A stretch of 64,000 nt of DNA from Methyloversatilis discipulorum (GTDB taxonomy: Bacteria; Pseudomonadota; Gammaproteobacteria; Burkholderiales; Rhodocyclaceae). The notes below the pieces were generated by a model, which searched no databases, was not told the DNA's origin, and worked only from the letters and a program-made list of their open reading frames with translations. Positions 27,832 to 37,790 of this stretch are shown piece after piece. The position numbers and the translations under genes are program-made. The DNA is taken from NCBI RefSeq assembly GCF_018780585.1, contig NZ_JADMJL010000011.1, forward strand, positions 1 through 64,000. The letters run 5' to 3'. Within the stretch, counting starts at the first letter, position 1, and each line of letters begins with the position of its first letter.

Positions 27832-29978
27832 AGCAGGTACTCATAAAGAGCGGCTCAGCAGTTGTCGAGAACGTGCCGGCTCCGCAGGTCAGCCGGAAGA
27901 ACATTCTGGTCCGGGTTACGCACTCGTGTATCAGTGTCGGCACGGAAATGGCCGGCGTGAAAATGTCCGGCTTGCCGCTCTATCAGCGCGCATTGAAGCA
28001 GCCCGAAAACGTAAAGCGGGTCCTCGAAATGATGCGCGACCAGGGCGTCAAGCGCACCATGGATCGGGTGACAGGCAAGCTCTCTGCTGGCAGCGCGACA
28101 GGCTACTCCGCGGCAGGGATTGTCATTGAACTGGGCGATGACGTGGAAGGCTTCGCAGTCGGCGATCGCGTTGCGTGCGCAGGTGCCGGTGTTGCCAATC
28201 ATGCCGAGGTGATAGATGTGCCGGTCAACTTGGCCGTTAGGATTCCCGATGGGCTCGATTCGGGCCTCGCTTCGACGGTTACTTTGGGCGCGATCGCCAT
28301 GCAAGGCATCCGCCGAGCCCAACCGACGCTGGGTGAAACCTTCGTCGTCGTCGGGCTGGGCATCCTGGGGCAGATTACTGCCCAGATGCTCTCGGCTAAC
28401 GGTTGTCGGGTTATCGGCGTGGATCTTGATGCCAAACGGGTGCAGCTCGCACTCGACAACGGAATGGATGTCGGCATCAACCCCGCTATCGACAACTACG
28501 TCGAGCGTGTCCGCAAGCATACCGATGGCCTTGGTGCGGATGCGGTGATCGTCACGGCCGCCACGGCAAGCAATCAGGTGATCAGCGAGGCCATGCAGTC
28601 CTGCCGCAAGAAGGGCCGCGTTGTACTTGTCGGCGACGTGGGGCTGGACCTGAATCGGGGCGATTTCTATAAGAAGGAGTTGGATTTCCTGATCTCCACT
28701 TCCTACGGGCCGGGGCGCTACGACCCCTTCTACGAGGAGGGCGGGCAGGACTATCCGATTGCCTATGTGCGCTGGACCGAAAACCGCAACATGCAGGCGT
28801 ACATCGACCTTCTTGCCAAGGGTAGGGTCAGACTGGGCAATCTCTATCATCCGCCTTATCCCATAGACAAGGCGGGCGAGGCCTACGATGCGCTCAAGGG
28901 CGATGGCGAGAAGCCGCTGCTGGTGCTGCTGGAGTACCCCGAGAGGGAAGGGCTTCGCGTCACACGGGTGGCGTTGAGTAAGCCCGGGGCCAGATCAGAC
29001 AGGATCCGTGTCGCTCTGGCGGGAGCCTCGAGTTTTGCCCAAGGCATGCATCTGCCCAATATGGTCAAGCTCAGGGATCGCTTTGCCTTGCAGGCAGTGA
29101 TGAGCCGTACCGGCGCTAACGCCCGTGCCGTGGCCACGCAGTATGAGGCGGCCTACTGCACCTCCGCCTACGAGGACATCCTCGGGGACGATGACGTCGA
29201 TCTGGTCATGGTGGCCACCCGACATGATCTACATGGCCCCATGGTGCTGCAGGCACTACGCGCAGGAAAGCACGTGTTCGTGGAAAAACCTCTTGCCCTG
29301 AAGGAAGCGGAGGTCGCCGAGATCGAGCGTTTCTACACCGAGCACCCCGATGGTCCGCTGCTCATGGTGGGTTTCAACCGCCGTTTCTCTCCCGCCACGC
29401 AGACCATGCGCCGTATTCTCGCGGACCGGACAACCCCGATCATCGCCAACTATCGGATGAATGCCGGCTACATTCCTTTGGATCACTGGGTTCATGGTCC
29501 GGAAGGCGGCGGTCGCAATATCGGTGAAGCCTGTCATATCTACGACCTCTTCAATGCCCTGACCGGTACGTCCGAGGTTGAAGCCGTCACTGCCCACTCG
29601 ATTGCTCCCCGTACGCCGCAATGGCGTCGCAACGACAATTTTGTTGCGACGCTTAAGTATGTGGATGGTTCAGTCTGCACCCTTACCTATACAGCGCTCG
29701 GTGACAAGTCCTATCCGAAGGAGAGGATGGAGGTATTCGCTGATGGCAAGGTGCTGATGATGGACGACTACAAGTCCGTCTCGGTGCACGGCAGCAAACA
29801 CAAGGGCTGGTCGGCGACCGCAGTGCAGAAGGGGCAGATGGAGGAACTCGAGGCGTTGTCTGCGACCCTGCTTAAAGGCGCTCCCTGGCCGATCAGTCTG
29901 GAAGAGCAACTGCAGGTGAGTCGCATCAGTTTCGAGATTGAGCGGCTGATTGGCGGCAACGAAATGTGGGTTGAATAA
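27828..29978 (+). CDS. Bi-domain oxidoreductase (MDR alcohol dehydrogenase + Gfo/Idh/MocA)
   Basis: A 716-residue fusion. Residues about 1-370 form a medium-chain dehydrogenase of the zinc-ADH fold with nucleotide motif VVVGLGILGQ; catalytic-zinc ligands are not obvious. Residues about 385-700 form a Gfo/Idh/MocA sugar oxidoreductase with HVFVEKPLAL and GFNRRFSPAT. This architecture is found in many O-antigen and EPS clusters, usually near heparinase-like proteins. The reaction is unknown; it may make a rare sugar or uronate derivative. A second copy lies at 40958. The ATG at 27828 is coupled to wecC. Confidence 0.85.
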   Translation: MKQVLIKSGSAVVENVPAPQVSRKNILVRVTHSCISVGTEMAGVKMSGLPLYQRALKQPENVKRVLEMMRDQGVKRTMDRVTGKLSAGSATGYSAAGIVIELGDDVEGFAVGDRVACAGAGVANHAEVIDVPVNLAVRIPDGLDSGLASTVTLGAIAMQGIRRAQPTLGETFVVVGLGILGQITAQMLSANGCRVIGVDLDAKRVQLALDNGMDVGINPAIDNYVERVRKHTDGLGADAVIVTAATASNQVISEAMQSCRKKGRVVLVGDVGLDLNRGDFYKKELDFLISTSYGPGRYDPFYEEGGQDYPIAYVRWTENRNMQAYIDLLAKGRVRLGNLYHPPYPIDKAGEAYDALKGDGEKPLLVLLEYPEREGLRVTRVALSKPGARSDRIRVALAGASSFAQGMHLPNMVKLRDRFALQAVMSRTGANARAVATQYEAAYCTSAYEDILGDDDVDLVMVATRHDLHGPMVLQALRAGKHVFVEKPLALKEAEVAEIERFYTEHPDGPLLMVGFNRRFSPATQTMRRILADRTTPIIANYRMNAGYIPLDHWVHGPEGGGRNIGEACHIYDLFNALTGTSEVEAVTAHSIAPRTPQWRRNDNFVATLKYVDGSVCTLTYTALGDKSYPKERMEVFADGKVLMMDDYKSVSVHGSKHKGWSATAVQKGQMEELEALSATLLKGAPWPISLEEQLQVSRISFEIERLIGGNEMWVE

Positions 29979-31993
29979 TGTGCGGCATTGCGGGAATTCT
30001 GGGCTTGGGCGAAGCCGGACGTTTTGACGAGGGTGTGCTTTCATCGATGCGGGACACGATGTTCCATCGTGGTCCGAATGGCGGCAGCAATTGGGTTTCG
30101 CCCGACGGCCAGGTCGGTCTTGCGCACCGCAGGCTCTCCATCATCGATTTGTCCGAAGCGGCAACGCAGCCGATGTCGAACGAGGACGGACGTGTCTGGA
30201 TCACCTTCAATGGCGAGATATACAACCACGCGGCATTGCGCAGGGATCTTCAGACCGCAGGACATCGTTTCCGTACCGATCACTCCGATACCGAGGTGCT
30301 GGTCCACGGCTATGAGGAATGGGGGCTGGACGGGCTTCTGAGACGCGTAGCAGGCGATTACGCCTTTGCGATCTGGGACGAGGGCGCACAACTTTTGTCA
30401 TTAGCGCGAGATCGCATCGGTGTAAAGCCACTGTATTTTCGCGCAGGTCAGGAACAGTTTCTGTTCGGATCCGAGATCAAGGCCATTCTCGCCCACCCGG
30501 ATGTGCCCCGCGATGTGGAGCCGGTGGCGATGTACCACTACCTGAGCTTCCTCACCACTCCCGCGCCACTGACCATGTTCCGTGGCATCTACAAGCTGCC
30601 TGCGGGCCATGCCATGACGGTGGATCGTCAAGGCGTGATCAAGGCTTGGCGATACTGGGACGCGGTGCCCGGTCAGGGGATCGTTGCTGAGGAGGTGCGT
30701 GGGCTGTCTGAGGCGGCCACCGAGGACTTTTACGTAAGCGGCATCCGTCATCGTCTGGAGAAGGCCGTCGAGCGCCGCATGATGTCTGACGTGCCGTTTG
30801 GCGTGTTCCTCTCGGGAGGGGTGGATTCCTCGACCAACGTGGCGCTGATGAGTCGCCTTATGGATCGTCCGGTGGATTCGTTCACGGTGGGTTTCAAGGA
30901 CTACGCCCATCTGAATGAGCTGGAGTATGCCGATCAGGTGGCGCGGGAGTTCAAGACTAACCATCACCAGATACTGATCGACGAAAATGACATGGTCGGA
31001 TATCTCGATCAGCTCATCCATCATCAAGACGAGCCCATCGCGGACTGGGTGTGCATACCCTTGTACTTCGTTTCCAAGCTCACGCGCGACAACGGCGTCA
31101 CCGTTATCCAGGTGGGCGAGGGGTCGGATGAGCAATTCAGCGGCTATGCCAGTTACATGGGTTATCTCAAGCTGTATCACCAGTACTGGTCCCCTTTCAG
31201 GCGCTATGTGCCCGAACCGTTGCAGCGCATGGCTGCCGGTGCGGCCAAGGCGGCGGCGAAACTCAAGCCGGGGTTGGCGCTGTACGCCGACATCATCGAT
31301 CGCGCCGCACGTAACCGCGAGCATTTCTGGAGCGGAGCCACGGTGTTCTGGGACACTCTCAAGCGCGATCTGGTCAATGCGAACGCGGACTGGTCTGCGG
31401 AGGTTCCCGAGTCCGTGCGCAACAGCGGTTTACTGCCGCCGGGCTATCTCGAAACCGACACCTTCAACGTGATCTCCTCCTTCCTCGGACCGTTCGACGA
31501 GGCACATCCAGGTCAGGATGCGCTCACGCGCATGATCTACAACGAGTTCAAGCTGCGCTTGCCTGAACTGCTTCTGATGCGCGTGGACAAGATCACCATG
31601 TCCGAGTCGCTTGAAGCGCGAGTGCCCTTTCTTGACCACGAACTCGTCGAGTTCACCATGGACATTCCGGAAGCGTGGAAAACCCGCAACGGCGAAGCCA
31701 AGTATCTGCTCAAGAAGGCGGTCGAAGGCCTGATTCCGGATAACATCATTTACCGCAAGAAGATGGGCTTCGGTGCTCCCATGGCTGATTGGCTGCGTGG
31801 CGATTTCGGCCGCCAGGCCGAACAGGCAGTACTCAGCAGTGCGTTGCTGCGCAGGGGGCACCTTGACGTCGGACATGTGAAGCAATTGTTCAACGATCAC
31901 CGCAGCGGGCGACGCGACACCAGCCTGTACCTGTGGACGCTGTTCAACCTCACGTCCTGGTATGACTACTGGATTGATCGACGAACCCACTGA
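29978..31993 (+). CDS. Asparagine-synthase-like glutamine amidotransferase
   Basis: A 671-residue AsnB-family protein. The mature N-terminal Cys2 nucleophile is in MCGIAGILG, and the glutaminase domain includes HRRLSIIDLS and FNGEIYNH. The synthetase domain has the PP-loop LSGGVDSS and GEGSDEQFSGY. AsnB homologues in polysaccharide clusters (for example WbpS) are associated with amidated uronic acids. Amidation of ManNAcA is therefore a plausible role here, although plain asparagine synthesis is not excluded. The TAATG overlap shows coupling to the upstream oxidoreductase. Confidence 0.85.
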   Translation: MCGIAGILGLGEAGRFDEGVLSSMRDTMFHRGPNGGSNWVSPDGQVGLAHRRLSIIDLSEAATQPMSNEDGRVWITFNGEIYNHAALRRDLQTAGHRFRTDHSDTEVLVHGYEEWGLDGLLRRVAGDYAFAIWDEGAQLLSLARDRIGVKPLYFRAGQEQFLFGSEIKAILAHPDVPRDVEPVAMYHYLSFLTTPAPLTMFRGIYKLPAGHAMTVDRQGVIKAWRYWDAVPGQGIVAEEVRGLSEAATEDFYVSGIRHRLEKAVERRMMSDVPFGVFLSGGVDSSTNVALMSRLMDRPVDSFTVGFKDYAHLNELEYADQVAREFKTNHHQILIDENDMVGYLDQLIHHQDEPIADWVCIPLYFVSKLTRDNGVTVIQVGEGSDEQFSGYASYMGYLKLYHQYWSPFRRYVPEPLQRMAAGAAKAAAKLKPGLALYADIIDRAARNREHFWSGATVFWDTLKRDLVNANADWSAEVPESVRNSGLLPPGYLETDTFNVISSFLGPFDEAHPGQDALTRMIYNEFKLRLPELLLMRVDKITMSESLEARVPFLDHELVEFTMDIPEAWKTRNGEAKYLLKKAVEGLIPDNIIYRKKMGFGAPMADWLRGDFGRQAEQAVLSSALLRRGHLDVGHVKQLFNDHRSGRRDTSLYLWTLFNLTSWYDYWIDRRTH

Positions 31994-32004
31994 GGCCGAT
32001 TACG

Positions 32005-32871
32005 ATGACCAAGCAAGTGGCACTCGTTGACCGGGAGCAGTTCCGCAGAATGTATCTCAGCAGCGTCAACGACGTGTTGCGCTTCTGGACGTCGTCGATG
32101 CAGACTGAAATGTCGCGTCACAACGTAGGCTGGCGCGAGGAGAGGACGGATATCGGCGGCTACCTGCGCCTGTCCGAATTGCGTTACTGGATCGCCTTCG
32201 ATGTGGTGCGGCGGACCGGACCGTTCATGTCCTATTGCGACGTCGGTGGCTTCTTCGGTGCTTACCCGCTCACGTTGCGGCGCCTCGGCATAGACGTGGT
32301 GATGACCGAAGCCCTAGGCTATTACAGCGATTCCTTCTCGCCGCTGTTCGCCTACCTGCGTGGCGAAGGCGTGGAGATCATCGATCACGATCCTTTCGAA
32401 CAGGGGCCATTGGGCGGTCGCCTTTTCGACGTGGTGAGCGCCATGGCGGTGCTCGAACACTACCCACATTCTCAGCGACGCTTTCTGGAATTCATGAAAT
32501 CCATGATGGCGCCGAGCGGTCGTCTGTACGTCGAGGTGCCCAATATCGCCTTCTGGCCGCGCCGCCTCGCTTTATTGAAGGGCCGTACCCCACTGCCTCC
32601 CATTGAAGACATCTTCCAGTCGGAAGTGCCCTTCCTAGGACATCACCACGAGTACACAATGAATGAATTGTACCGGCTCGCAGATCTGGCCGGTCTGTCG
32701 GTTGTAGACGAGGAGCAGTTCAATTACTCCTTCGTGGGCCCGTGGATCAAGCGTTTCGTATCCGATCCGCTGCTGACGTTGATGTCGATGCGGCCTCACA
32801 TGCGTGAGTGTCTGGCCGTTGTGCTGGCGCCGTCTGCAAACAGTAGGGCAGGGACGGAAGGCCATGGCTGA
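32005..32871 (+). CDS. SAM-dependent methyltransferase (polysaccharide cluster)
   Basis: A 288-residue class I methyltransferase. The SAM-binding region begins at CDVGGFFGAYPLTLRRLG, and FDVVSAMAVLEHYPHSQRR is motif IV-like. It probably methylates a sugar or lipid-linked intermediate. The sequence lies within the operon, 11 bp after the amidotransferase gene, and overlaps the next gene by eight bases. The acceptor is unknown. Confidence 0.75.
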   Translation: MTKQVALVDREQFRRMYLSSVNDVLRFWTSSMQTEMSRHNVGWREERTDIGGYLRLSELRYWIAFDVVRRTGPFMSYCDVGGFFGAYPLTLRRLGIDVVMTEALGYYSDSFSPLFAYLRGEGVEIIDHDPFEQGPLGGRLFDVVSAMAVLEHYPHSQRRFLEFMKSMMAPSGRLYVEVPNIAFWPRRLALLKGRTPLPPIEDIFQSEVPFLGHHHEYTMNELYRLADLAGLSVVDEEQFNYSFVGPWIKRFVSDPLLTLMSMRPHMRECLAVVLAPSANSRAGTEGHG

Positions 32872-34933
32872 TCTGATCGGCAAGATCCGCCGTGGCCTGC
32901 GCAAGCCGCCGCGCGTCATAGTGGCTCGCGTACGGGCTATGGCGCGTACGCAGACCGAGCGCTTGCGTTTGCCTGGACGCGTTGGAATGTCACAGAGTCT
33001 GCTGCTTCGGGAACTGCGGTCTTCCTCGCTTGACGCGCTGTGGCAGCGGCTGACCCTGCGACCGTTTCCTGCTTGGTGCAGGCCGCTCGATCCCATCGAC
33101 ATCGACACGTTTTGCGGCGCGAGCGAACGCCTTACCTTGTTGTCTCGTGCGGAAGATGCGTTGGCTCACCGGGTCGATTTGTTGGGGTCAGGCCCCGTCG
33201 AACTGGGCAGTCGGATTGATTGGCACACCGACTTCAAGACGGGATGTGTCTGGCCTCCGGCCTATTTTGCCGATATCGAGTACAACAATCCTGACCGTCC
33301 TAGCGACGTGAAGGTGCCTTGGGAATTGTCGCGTCTACAATGGCTCATGCCTGTGGGGCAAGCCTTCCTTCTAACAGGGGAGGATCGCTATGCCTCCGCC
33401 GTGCGCGATGTACTTGACCAATGGATAGGTGCCAATCCCTGCGGAGCCTCGGTCAACTGGTCCTGCACCATGGAAGCGGCGCTGCGCGTCCTCAGTTGGA
33501 CTTGGTTCTTCCATGTTTTCCATGATGCGCCGTCCTGGCGAGATGCTGATTTCCGTTTTCGCTTCCTGCGTGCCCTCTACCTTCACGTGGAGTTCACCGA
33601 CCGCCATATCGAACGTTCCGACGTCAACGGCAACCATTACACCGCCGACGCGGCCGCGCTCGTTGTGGGTGGCCTTTTCTTCGGCGAAGGCCACGGGCCG
33701 CAACGTTGGCAGAACGAAGGCTGGCGGATCCTCTGTGAGGAAATGCCGCGGCAGGTGTTCGCTGATGGTGTGGATTTCGAGGCCTCAGTACCGTACCACC
33801 GGTTGGTGACCGAACTGTTCCTGTGGCCTGCGATGTACCGTACCGCGCAAGGGCTGGCGGTGGAATCAAGCTATATCGAGCGGCTGTGCGCCATGGCACG
33901 ATTCTCGCGCACCTACTGCCGTCCAGACGGCAGCGTGCCGCTGTGGGGCGATGCAGACGACGCGCGTGCATTGTCTTTCGGCATGCAGGACATCAATGAT
34001 CACCGTTACCTGCACACCCTCATCGGTCTGTATGCGCAGCAGCCGGGCCTGTGTCACGATGCCTCGGCTGCAGTCGGCGAAGTGGTGTGGACGTTTGGCG
34101 CCGAAGCGGTACGCCGCTGGCTCGCCAACCCGCCACCTCCCCCGGAGTCGCGGGACTTTCCAGATGGAGGCTTCTATGTCATGCGCAGTGCGCGGGACCA
34201 CGTTTTCATCGATTGCGGGCCGCTCGGCCTCGCAGGCAGAGGCGGGCACGGGCACAACGACTGTCTGTCGTTCGAAGCCGTTCTGGATGGCGTACCGCTC
34301 GTGAGCGACTGCGGTGCCTACCTGTATACGGCGTCTTTCGAGGAACGCAACCGTTTTCGTTCGACCGACCTGCACAACACCCCACGCATCGACGAGGAGG
34401 AGATCAACCGTTTCATCCGTCCGGATTATCTCTGGAACCTGCACAACGATGCCCTGCCGCGTGCGCTGGGCTGGCACGACGACGCAGAACGGAGCTGGTT
34501 CTGCGGCGAGCATAGTGGTTACCACCGCCTCACGAGCCCGGTCACGCCTCGCCGTGCCTGGGTACTGGACAAAGCCTCGCACACGCTTCTGGTGGCTGAT
34601 CGGCTGTTGGGGGACGGCGAGCACGACATCCAGATTCCGCTACATCTGCACGCCGATGTGTGCGTCGAGTCACTGGATTCCGGGAATGCAGTGCTTGCAT
34701 CCAATGGCCGGCGCTTCCTTTTGACTTGGCAAGGATTAGGAGGGGAGGAACCCCTGCTCGAACCAGCCAGGATGTCGCCCAGCTACGGGCGCGTAAGGGC
34801 AACGTCGCGACTGGTCTGGCGCACCCGTGCGCGGCTGCCGGTTGGCATGTACGTAATGCTTTCACCTCTGGGCGAGGAGAACGAGGCGGAGGGCCTCCTG
34901 TCGCAGGTCGCTGCAATGCTGGAGGCAGAATGA
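32864..34933 (+). CDS. Heparinase II/III family protein, copy 1
   Basis: A 689-residue protein without a signal peptide. An N-terminal alpha/alpha-toroid (about 100-430) contains SDVNGNHYTADAAALVVGG, where the Asn-His is a conserved active-site element. The heparinase II/III beta-sandwich includes GHGHNDCLSFEAVLDG and VSDCGAYLY. Family members are uronate-type polysaccharide lyases, but relatives in biosynthetic clusters may act on lipid-linked or nascent chains. The start at 32864 has GGACGGAAGG upstream. The stop overlaps the next ATG. Confidence 0.82.
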   Translation: MADLIGKIRRGLRKPPRVIVARVRAMARTQTERLRLPGRVGMSQSLLLRELRSSSLDALWQRLTLRPFPAWCRPLDPIDIDTFCGASERLTLLSRAEDALAHRVDLLGSGPVELGSRIDWHTDFKTGCVWPPAYFADIEYNNPDRPSDVKVPWELSRLQWLMPVGQAFLLTGEDRYASAVRDVLDQWIGANPCGASVNWSCTMEAALRVLSWTWFFHVFHDAPSWRDADFRFRFLRALYLHVEFTDRHIERSDVNGNHYTADAAALVVGGLFFGEGHGPQRWQNEGWRILCEEMPRQVFADGVDFEASVPYHRLVTELFLWPAMYRTAQGLAVESSYIERLCAMARFSRTYCRPDGSVPLWGDADDARALSFGMQDINDHRYLHTLIGLYAQQPGLCHDASAAVGEVVWTFGAEAVRRWLANPPPPPESRDFPDGGFYVMRSARDHVFIDCGPLGLAGRGGHGHNDCLSFEAVLDGVPLVSDCGAYLYTASFEERNRFRSTDLHNTPRIDEEEINRFIRPDYLWNLHNDALPRALGWHDDAERSWFCGEHSGYHRLTSPVTPRRAWVLDKASHTLLVADRLLGDGEHDIQIPLHLHADVCVESLDSGNAVLASNGRRFLLTWQGLGGEEPLLEPARMSPSYGRVRATSRLVWRTRARLPVGMYVMLSPLGEENEAEGLLSQVAAMLEAE

Positions 34934-35760
34934 ACCTCGCCCCGTTTGTATATCCGGACCTCTTGCCGGAAAACGTGTTCGGTCACCGGCACAAGGTCGA
35001 GTGCTTGCGCGCGTCAATGGATGGGCTGCGTGCGCCGCAACGCCCCCATCTCCGCGTTCTCGACGCAGGCTGTGGCAGCGGATATGCGGTGACGCGATTC
35101 CTGCCACGTCGAGGCGACAGAGTGGTCGGAATCGATCTGTACGCGCCGTCCATCGACTACGGGCAACGTAACTTCGGCGGTGAGGAACTACGTTTCGTGT
35201 GCGCAGATCTTGCGACTTTGCCATACAGCGAAGGCCAGTACGACGTGGTTGTACTCGCCGACGTACTCGAACACATCGACGATCCGCTTGCCGTGTTGTC
35301 GGCTGCAGCAGCTCGGCTCGTGCCGGGTGGGCTGTTGCTCGCGTCCGTCCCGAATGGACGAGGGCCATTCGAGATCGAGAGCGCCTTGTCCAGAGTTCCG
35401 GTTCTGGGTCCTGTGCTTCTCAGGCTGACCGACCTGTCTGTTGCGGTGCTCAACAAGTTCATTATGAAGGGGGCATGGAGTCGGATGACGGACTCGACCC
35501 CGGTCGATCTGCCTTACAACGCCGATTCCGGGCATGTACAGTTCTTTTCACGACCCGAAATGATCAGTCTGATCCGTGGCGCGGGGTTGGAGGTGGCGGG
35601 ATCAAAGAGTTTGTCTTTTCTTGCCGGACCCTTTACCAACTACCTTCTGTCGCCATCGCAGGCCTTCTGCAGATGGAATGTGCGTTCCGCGAGTCGTTTG
35701 CCGCATTGGCTGGCGAGTGCCTGGTATTTCGAATGCAGGAAGACCGAGGCCAAGGATTGA
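34930..35760 (+). CDS. SAM-dependent methyltransferase (polysaccharide cluster)
   Basis: A 276-residue class I methyltransferase with motif I VLDAGCGSGYAVTRFL, motif II-like VVGIDLYAPS and VVVLADVLEHIDDPL. The C-terminal part has hydrophobic helices near VLGPVLLRLTDLSV that could place it at the membrane. It is coupled by ATGA to the lyase gene. Substrate unknown. Confidence 0.78.
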   Translation: MNLAPFVYPDLLPENVFGHRHKVECLRASMDGLRAPQRPHLRVLDAGCGSGYAVTRFLPRRGDRVVGIDLYAPSIDYGQRNFGGEELRFVCADLATLPYSEGQYDVVVLADVLEHIDDPLAVLSAAAARLVPGGLLLASVPNGRGPFEIESALSRVPVLGPVLLRLTDLSVAVLNKFIMKGAWSRMTDSTPVDLPYNADSGHVQFFSRPEMISLIRGAGLEVAGSKSLSFLAGPFTNYLLSPSQAFCRWNVRSASRLPHWLASAWYFECRKTEAKD

Positions 35761-35764
35761 TGTC

Positions 35765-36982
35765 GTGACCCGTGAAGTGTTATGGACGTTGGTCGTCCGT
35801 GCATTGCTGATTGCCGCAGGTTTCATTTCGAGCATCATCACGGCACGGTTTCTCGGGCCGGAGGGACGTGGGGTTTTCTTTTACTGGACGACGCTTGCTG
35901 CGCTTGCAATACAGTTCGGTAACCTTGGCCTTCACTCGAGCAACACTTACTACTTGGCCAAGGGGCATGTGCGCCTGTCTACATTGGCCGCGAATTCCTT
36001 CTGGACTTCACTTTTCGGGGGCGTCGTCCTCGGCGGCCTGCTGACCTTGTTCCTCTGGCTGACCGGCGGACTTCTGCGAGACACATGGCCGCTGCTTCTG
36101 CCGGCCTTGCTGATGATTTCGTCGGGGCTGTATTTCCTGCTGGGCACGAATCTGCTGGTGGCGGATAGCCGCATCGGCGAATACAACGGTTTTGAACTGG
36201 CCAGCCGGTATCTGGGACTTGCGACATTGTCCTTTGCGGCGTGGTACTGGCGTACGCCACAGGCGCTGCTTGTTGGCATGAGCATTGTTGCTGCGCTGAT
36301 CTGTCTGCCGCTGTATTACCGATTGCGGGTACTGGGCGGAGAGGGGCAGGCCAGCTTTCGTCTGATAAAGGACGGCTTTGGCTACGCCATGCGTGCCTAT
36401 CTGGCGACAGCGATCGGATTTGCAGTCTTGCGACTGAACGCCCTGCTGCTTGGGCAATACATGGATGCTGAGGCGCTGGGCATCTGGTCCATTGCCGCAC
36501 AGCTCCTTGATGTCATCATTGTCATTCCGAGCACGATTGCCCTGGTTCTGTTGCCCCGGATCATGCGGTCGGAGCAGCCATACGATTTGATGCAGTCTCA
36601 GCTTCGTCTGGTGGCCCTTGCCCTCGCCCTGGTGTGTGCCATTGCCGCTTGGCTGGGACATGGCGCGATCACAATCGTCTATGGAGAACATTTCGCAGGG
36701 GCTTCCACGATGTTGTTGTGGGGGCTCCCGGGTGCTTGGGCTCTTGGCTTGACGAGCATACTTTCCCAGTATCTTGCGTCGGTGGGCATCCCGCTCGCCC
36801 TGATCTGGATCTGGCTTGCGGGACTGGTGGTGGAACTGGCTATGGCCATGTGGCTGATCCCCATGAGCGGCGGTGTGGGAGCGATGGTGTCACTTTCGGC
36901 TGCCTATCTGACCATTCTTGGGATGGTCTGGACTTTGGCTGCCCGTCATCGCAGCGCACACAGGGAAAACAGAAATGCATGA
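35765..36982 (+). CDS. Wzx-like polysaccharide flippase
   Basis: A 405-residue, very hydrophobic protein with about 12 membrane helices and the N-terminal TARFLGPEGRGVFFYW motif of the MOP/Wzx superfamily. It should move undecaprenyl-linked repeat units across the inner membrane. The start is a GTG at 35765 with AAGGA eight bases upstream; no in-frame ATG fits. It overlaps the next gene by eight bases. Confidence 0.85.
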   Translation: MTREVLWTLVVRALLIAAGFISSIITARFLGPEGRGVFFYWTTLAALAIQFGNLGLHSSNTYYLAKGHVRLSTLAANSFWTSLFGGVVLGGLLTLFLWLTGGLLRDTWPLLLPALLMISSGLYFLLGTNLLVADSRIGEYNGFELASRYLGLATLSFAAWYWRTPQALLVGMSIVAALICLPLYYRLRVLGGEGQASFRLIKDGFGYAMRAYLATAIGFAVLRLNALLLGQYMDAEALGIWSIAAQLLDVIIVIPSTIALVLLPRIMRSEQPYDLMQSQLRLVALALALVCAIAAWLGHGAITIVYGEHFAGASTMLLWGLPGAWALGLTSILSQYLASVGIPLALIWIWLAGLVVELAMAMWLIPMSGGVGAMVSLSAAYLTILGMVWTLAARHRSAHRENRNA

Positions 36983-37790
36983 AGACGCCCGGGTCGAGGC
37001 CCAGAAGCAGTGGAACGCGCGCGCGTGCGGCGAACTTCCGGGGGATAAACAGTCCATCGACTACTTTGATGCTGTTGCGCGCGACAGATATCTTCAGCAG
37101 CCTTGGATGCACGACTATTTCAGGTACGAGCGCTTCACCGGGAAGCACGTGCTGGAGATCGGTATCGGACAGGGCACTGACATGATGCAGTTCGCGCAGG
37201 CGGGTGCTGTCTGCCACGGCGTGGACATCACCGCGAATCATCTAAAGCTGACCGCACTGAATGCGACGTTGCGCGGCATCACGGTCGATCTGCACGAACA
37301 GGACGCGACCCGCCTGCCGTTTCCGGACAACTCGATGGACTGCGTCTACTCGTTCGGCGTGCTGCATCACATTCCGGAGATTGATCAGGTCGTCAGCGAA
37401 ATCTATCGAGTGCTGAAACCAGGCGGGCGCGTGATGATCGCGCTGTACTACAAGTGGTCGGCCTTCCATCTGTTTTGGAAGCTGCTGGCTAACGGCCTTC
37501 GTAACGGATGGCTGTTTACAAGAGGCTACGATGGACTGCTGGCCACCATTGAGATGGGCGCCGACGGCATCACCACGAAACCTTACGTGCGGCTATATAG
37601 CAAGGCCGAGGTATGTCGTCTCATGAAGGTTTTCGAGCAGCATGACCTGTCGATCCATCAGCTGCACGAGGACCACTTCTGGCCATCCTTCGTGGGGCGA
37701 CTGGCGCGAAACCATCTTAAACGGCTCGAGCCACGCATGGGCTGGTACGTCACTTACCAAGGATTCAAGCCGCATGCGGCTTTCAAATGA
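36975..37790 (+). CDS. SAM-dependent methyltransferase (polysaccharide cluster)
   Basis: A 271-residue class I methyltransferase: motif I HVLEIGIGQGTDMMQFAQ, CHGVDITANHLKLT, LPFPDNSMDCVYSFGVLHHI and VLKPGGRVMIALYYK. It is the third methyltransferase in the operon and the most UbiE-like. It likely modifies a sugar of the repeat unit. Confidence 0.8.
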   Translation: MHEDARVEAQKQWNARACGELPGDKQSIDYFDAVARDRYLQQPWMHDYFRYERFTGKHVLEIGIGQGTDMMQFAQAGAVCHGVDITANHLKLTALNATLRGITVDLHEQDATRLPFPDNSMDCVYSFGVLHHIPEIDQVVSEIYRVLKPGGRVMIALYYKWSAFHLFWKLLANGLRNGWLFTRGYDGLLATIEMGADGITTKPYVRLYSKAEVCRLMKVFEQHDLSIHQLHEDHFWPSFVGRLARNHLKRLEPRMGWYVTYQGFKPHAAFK

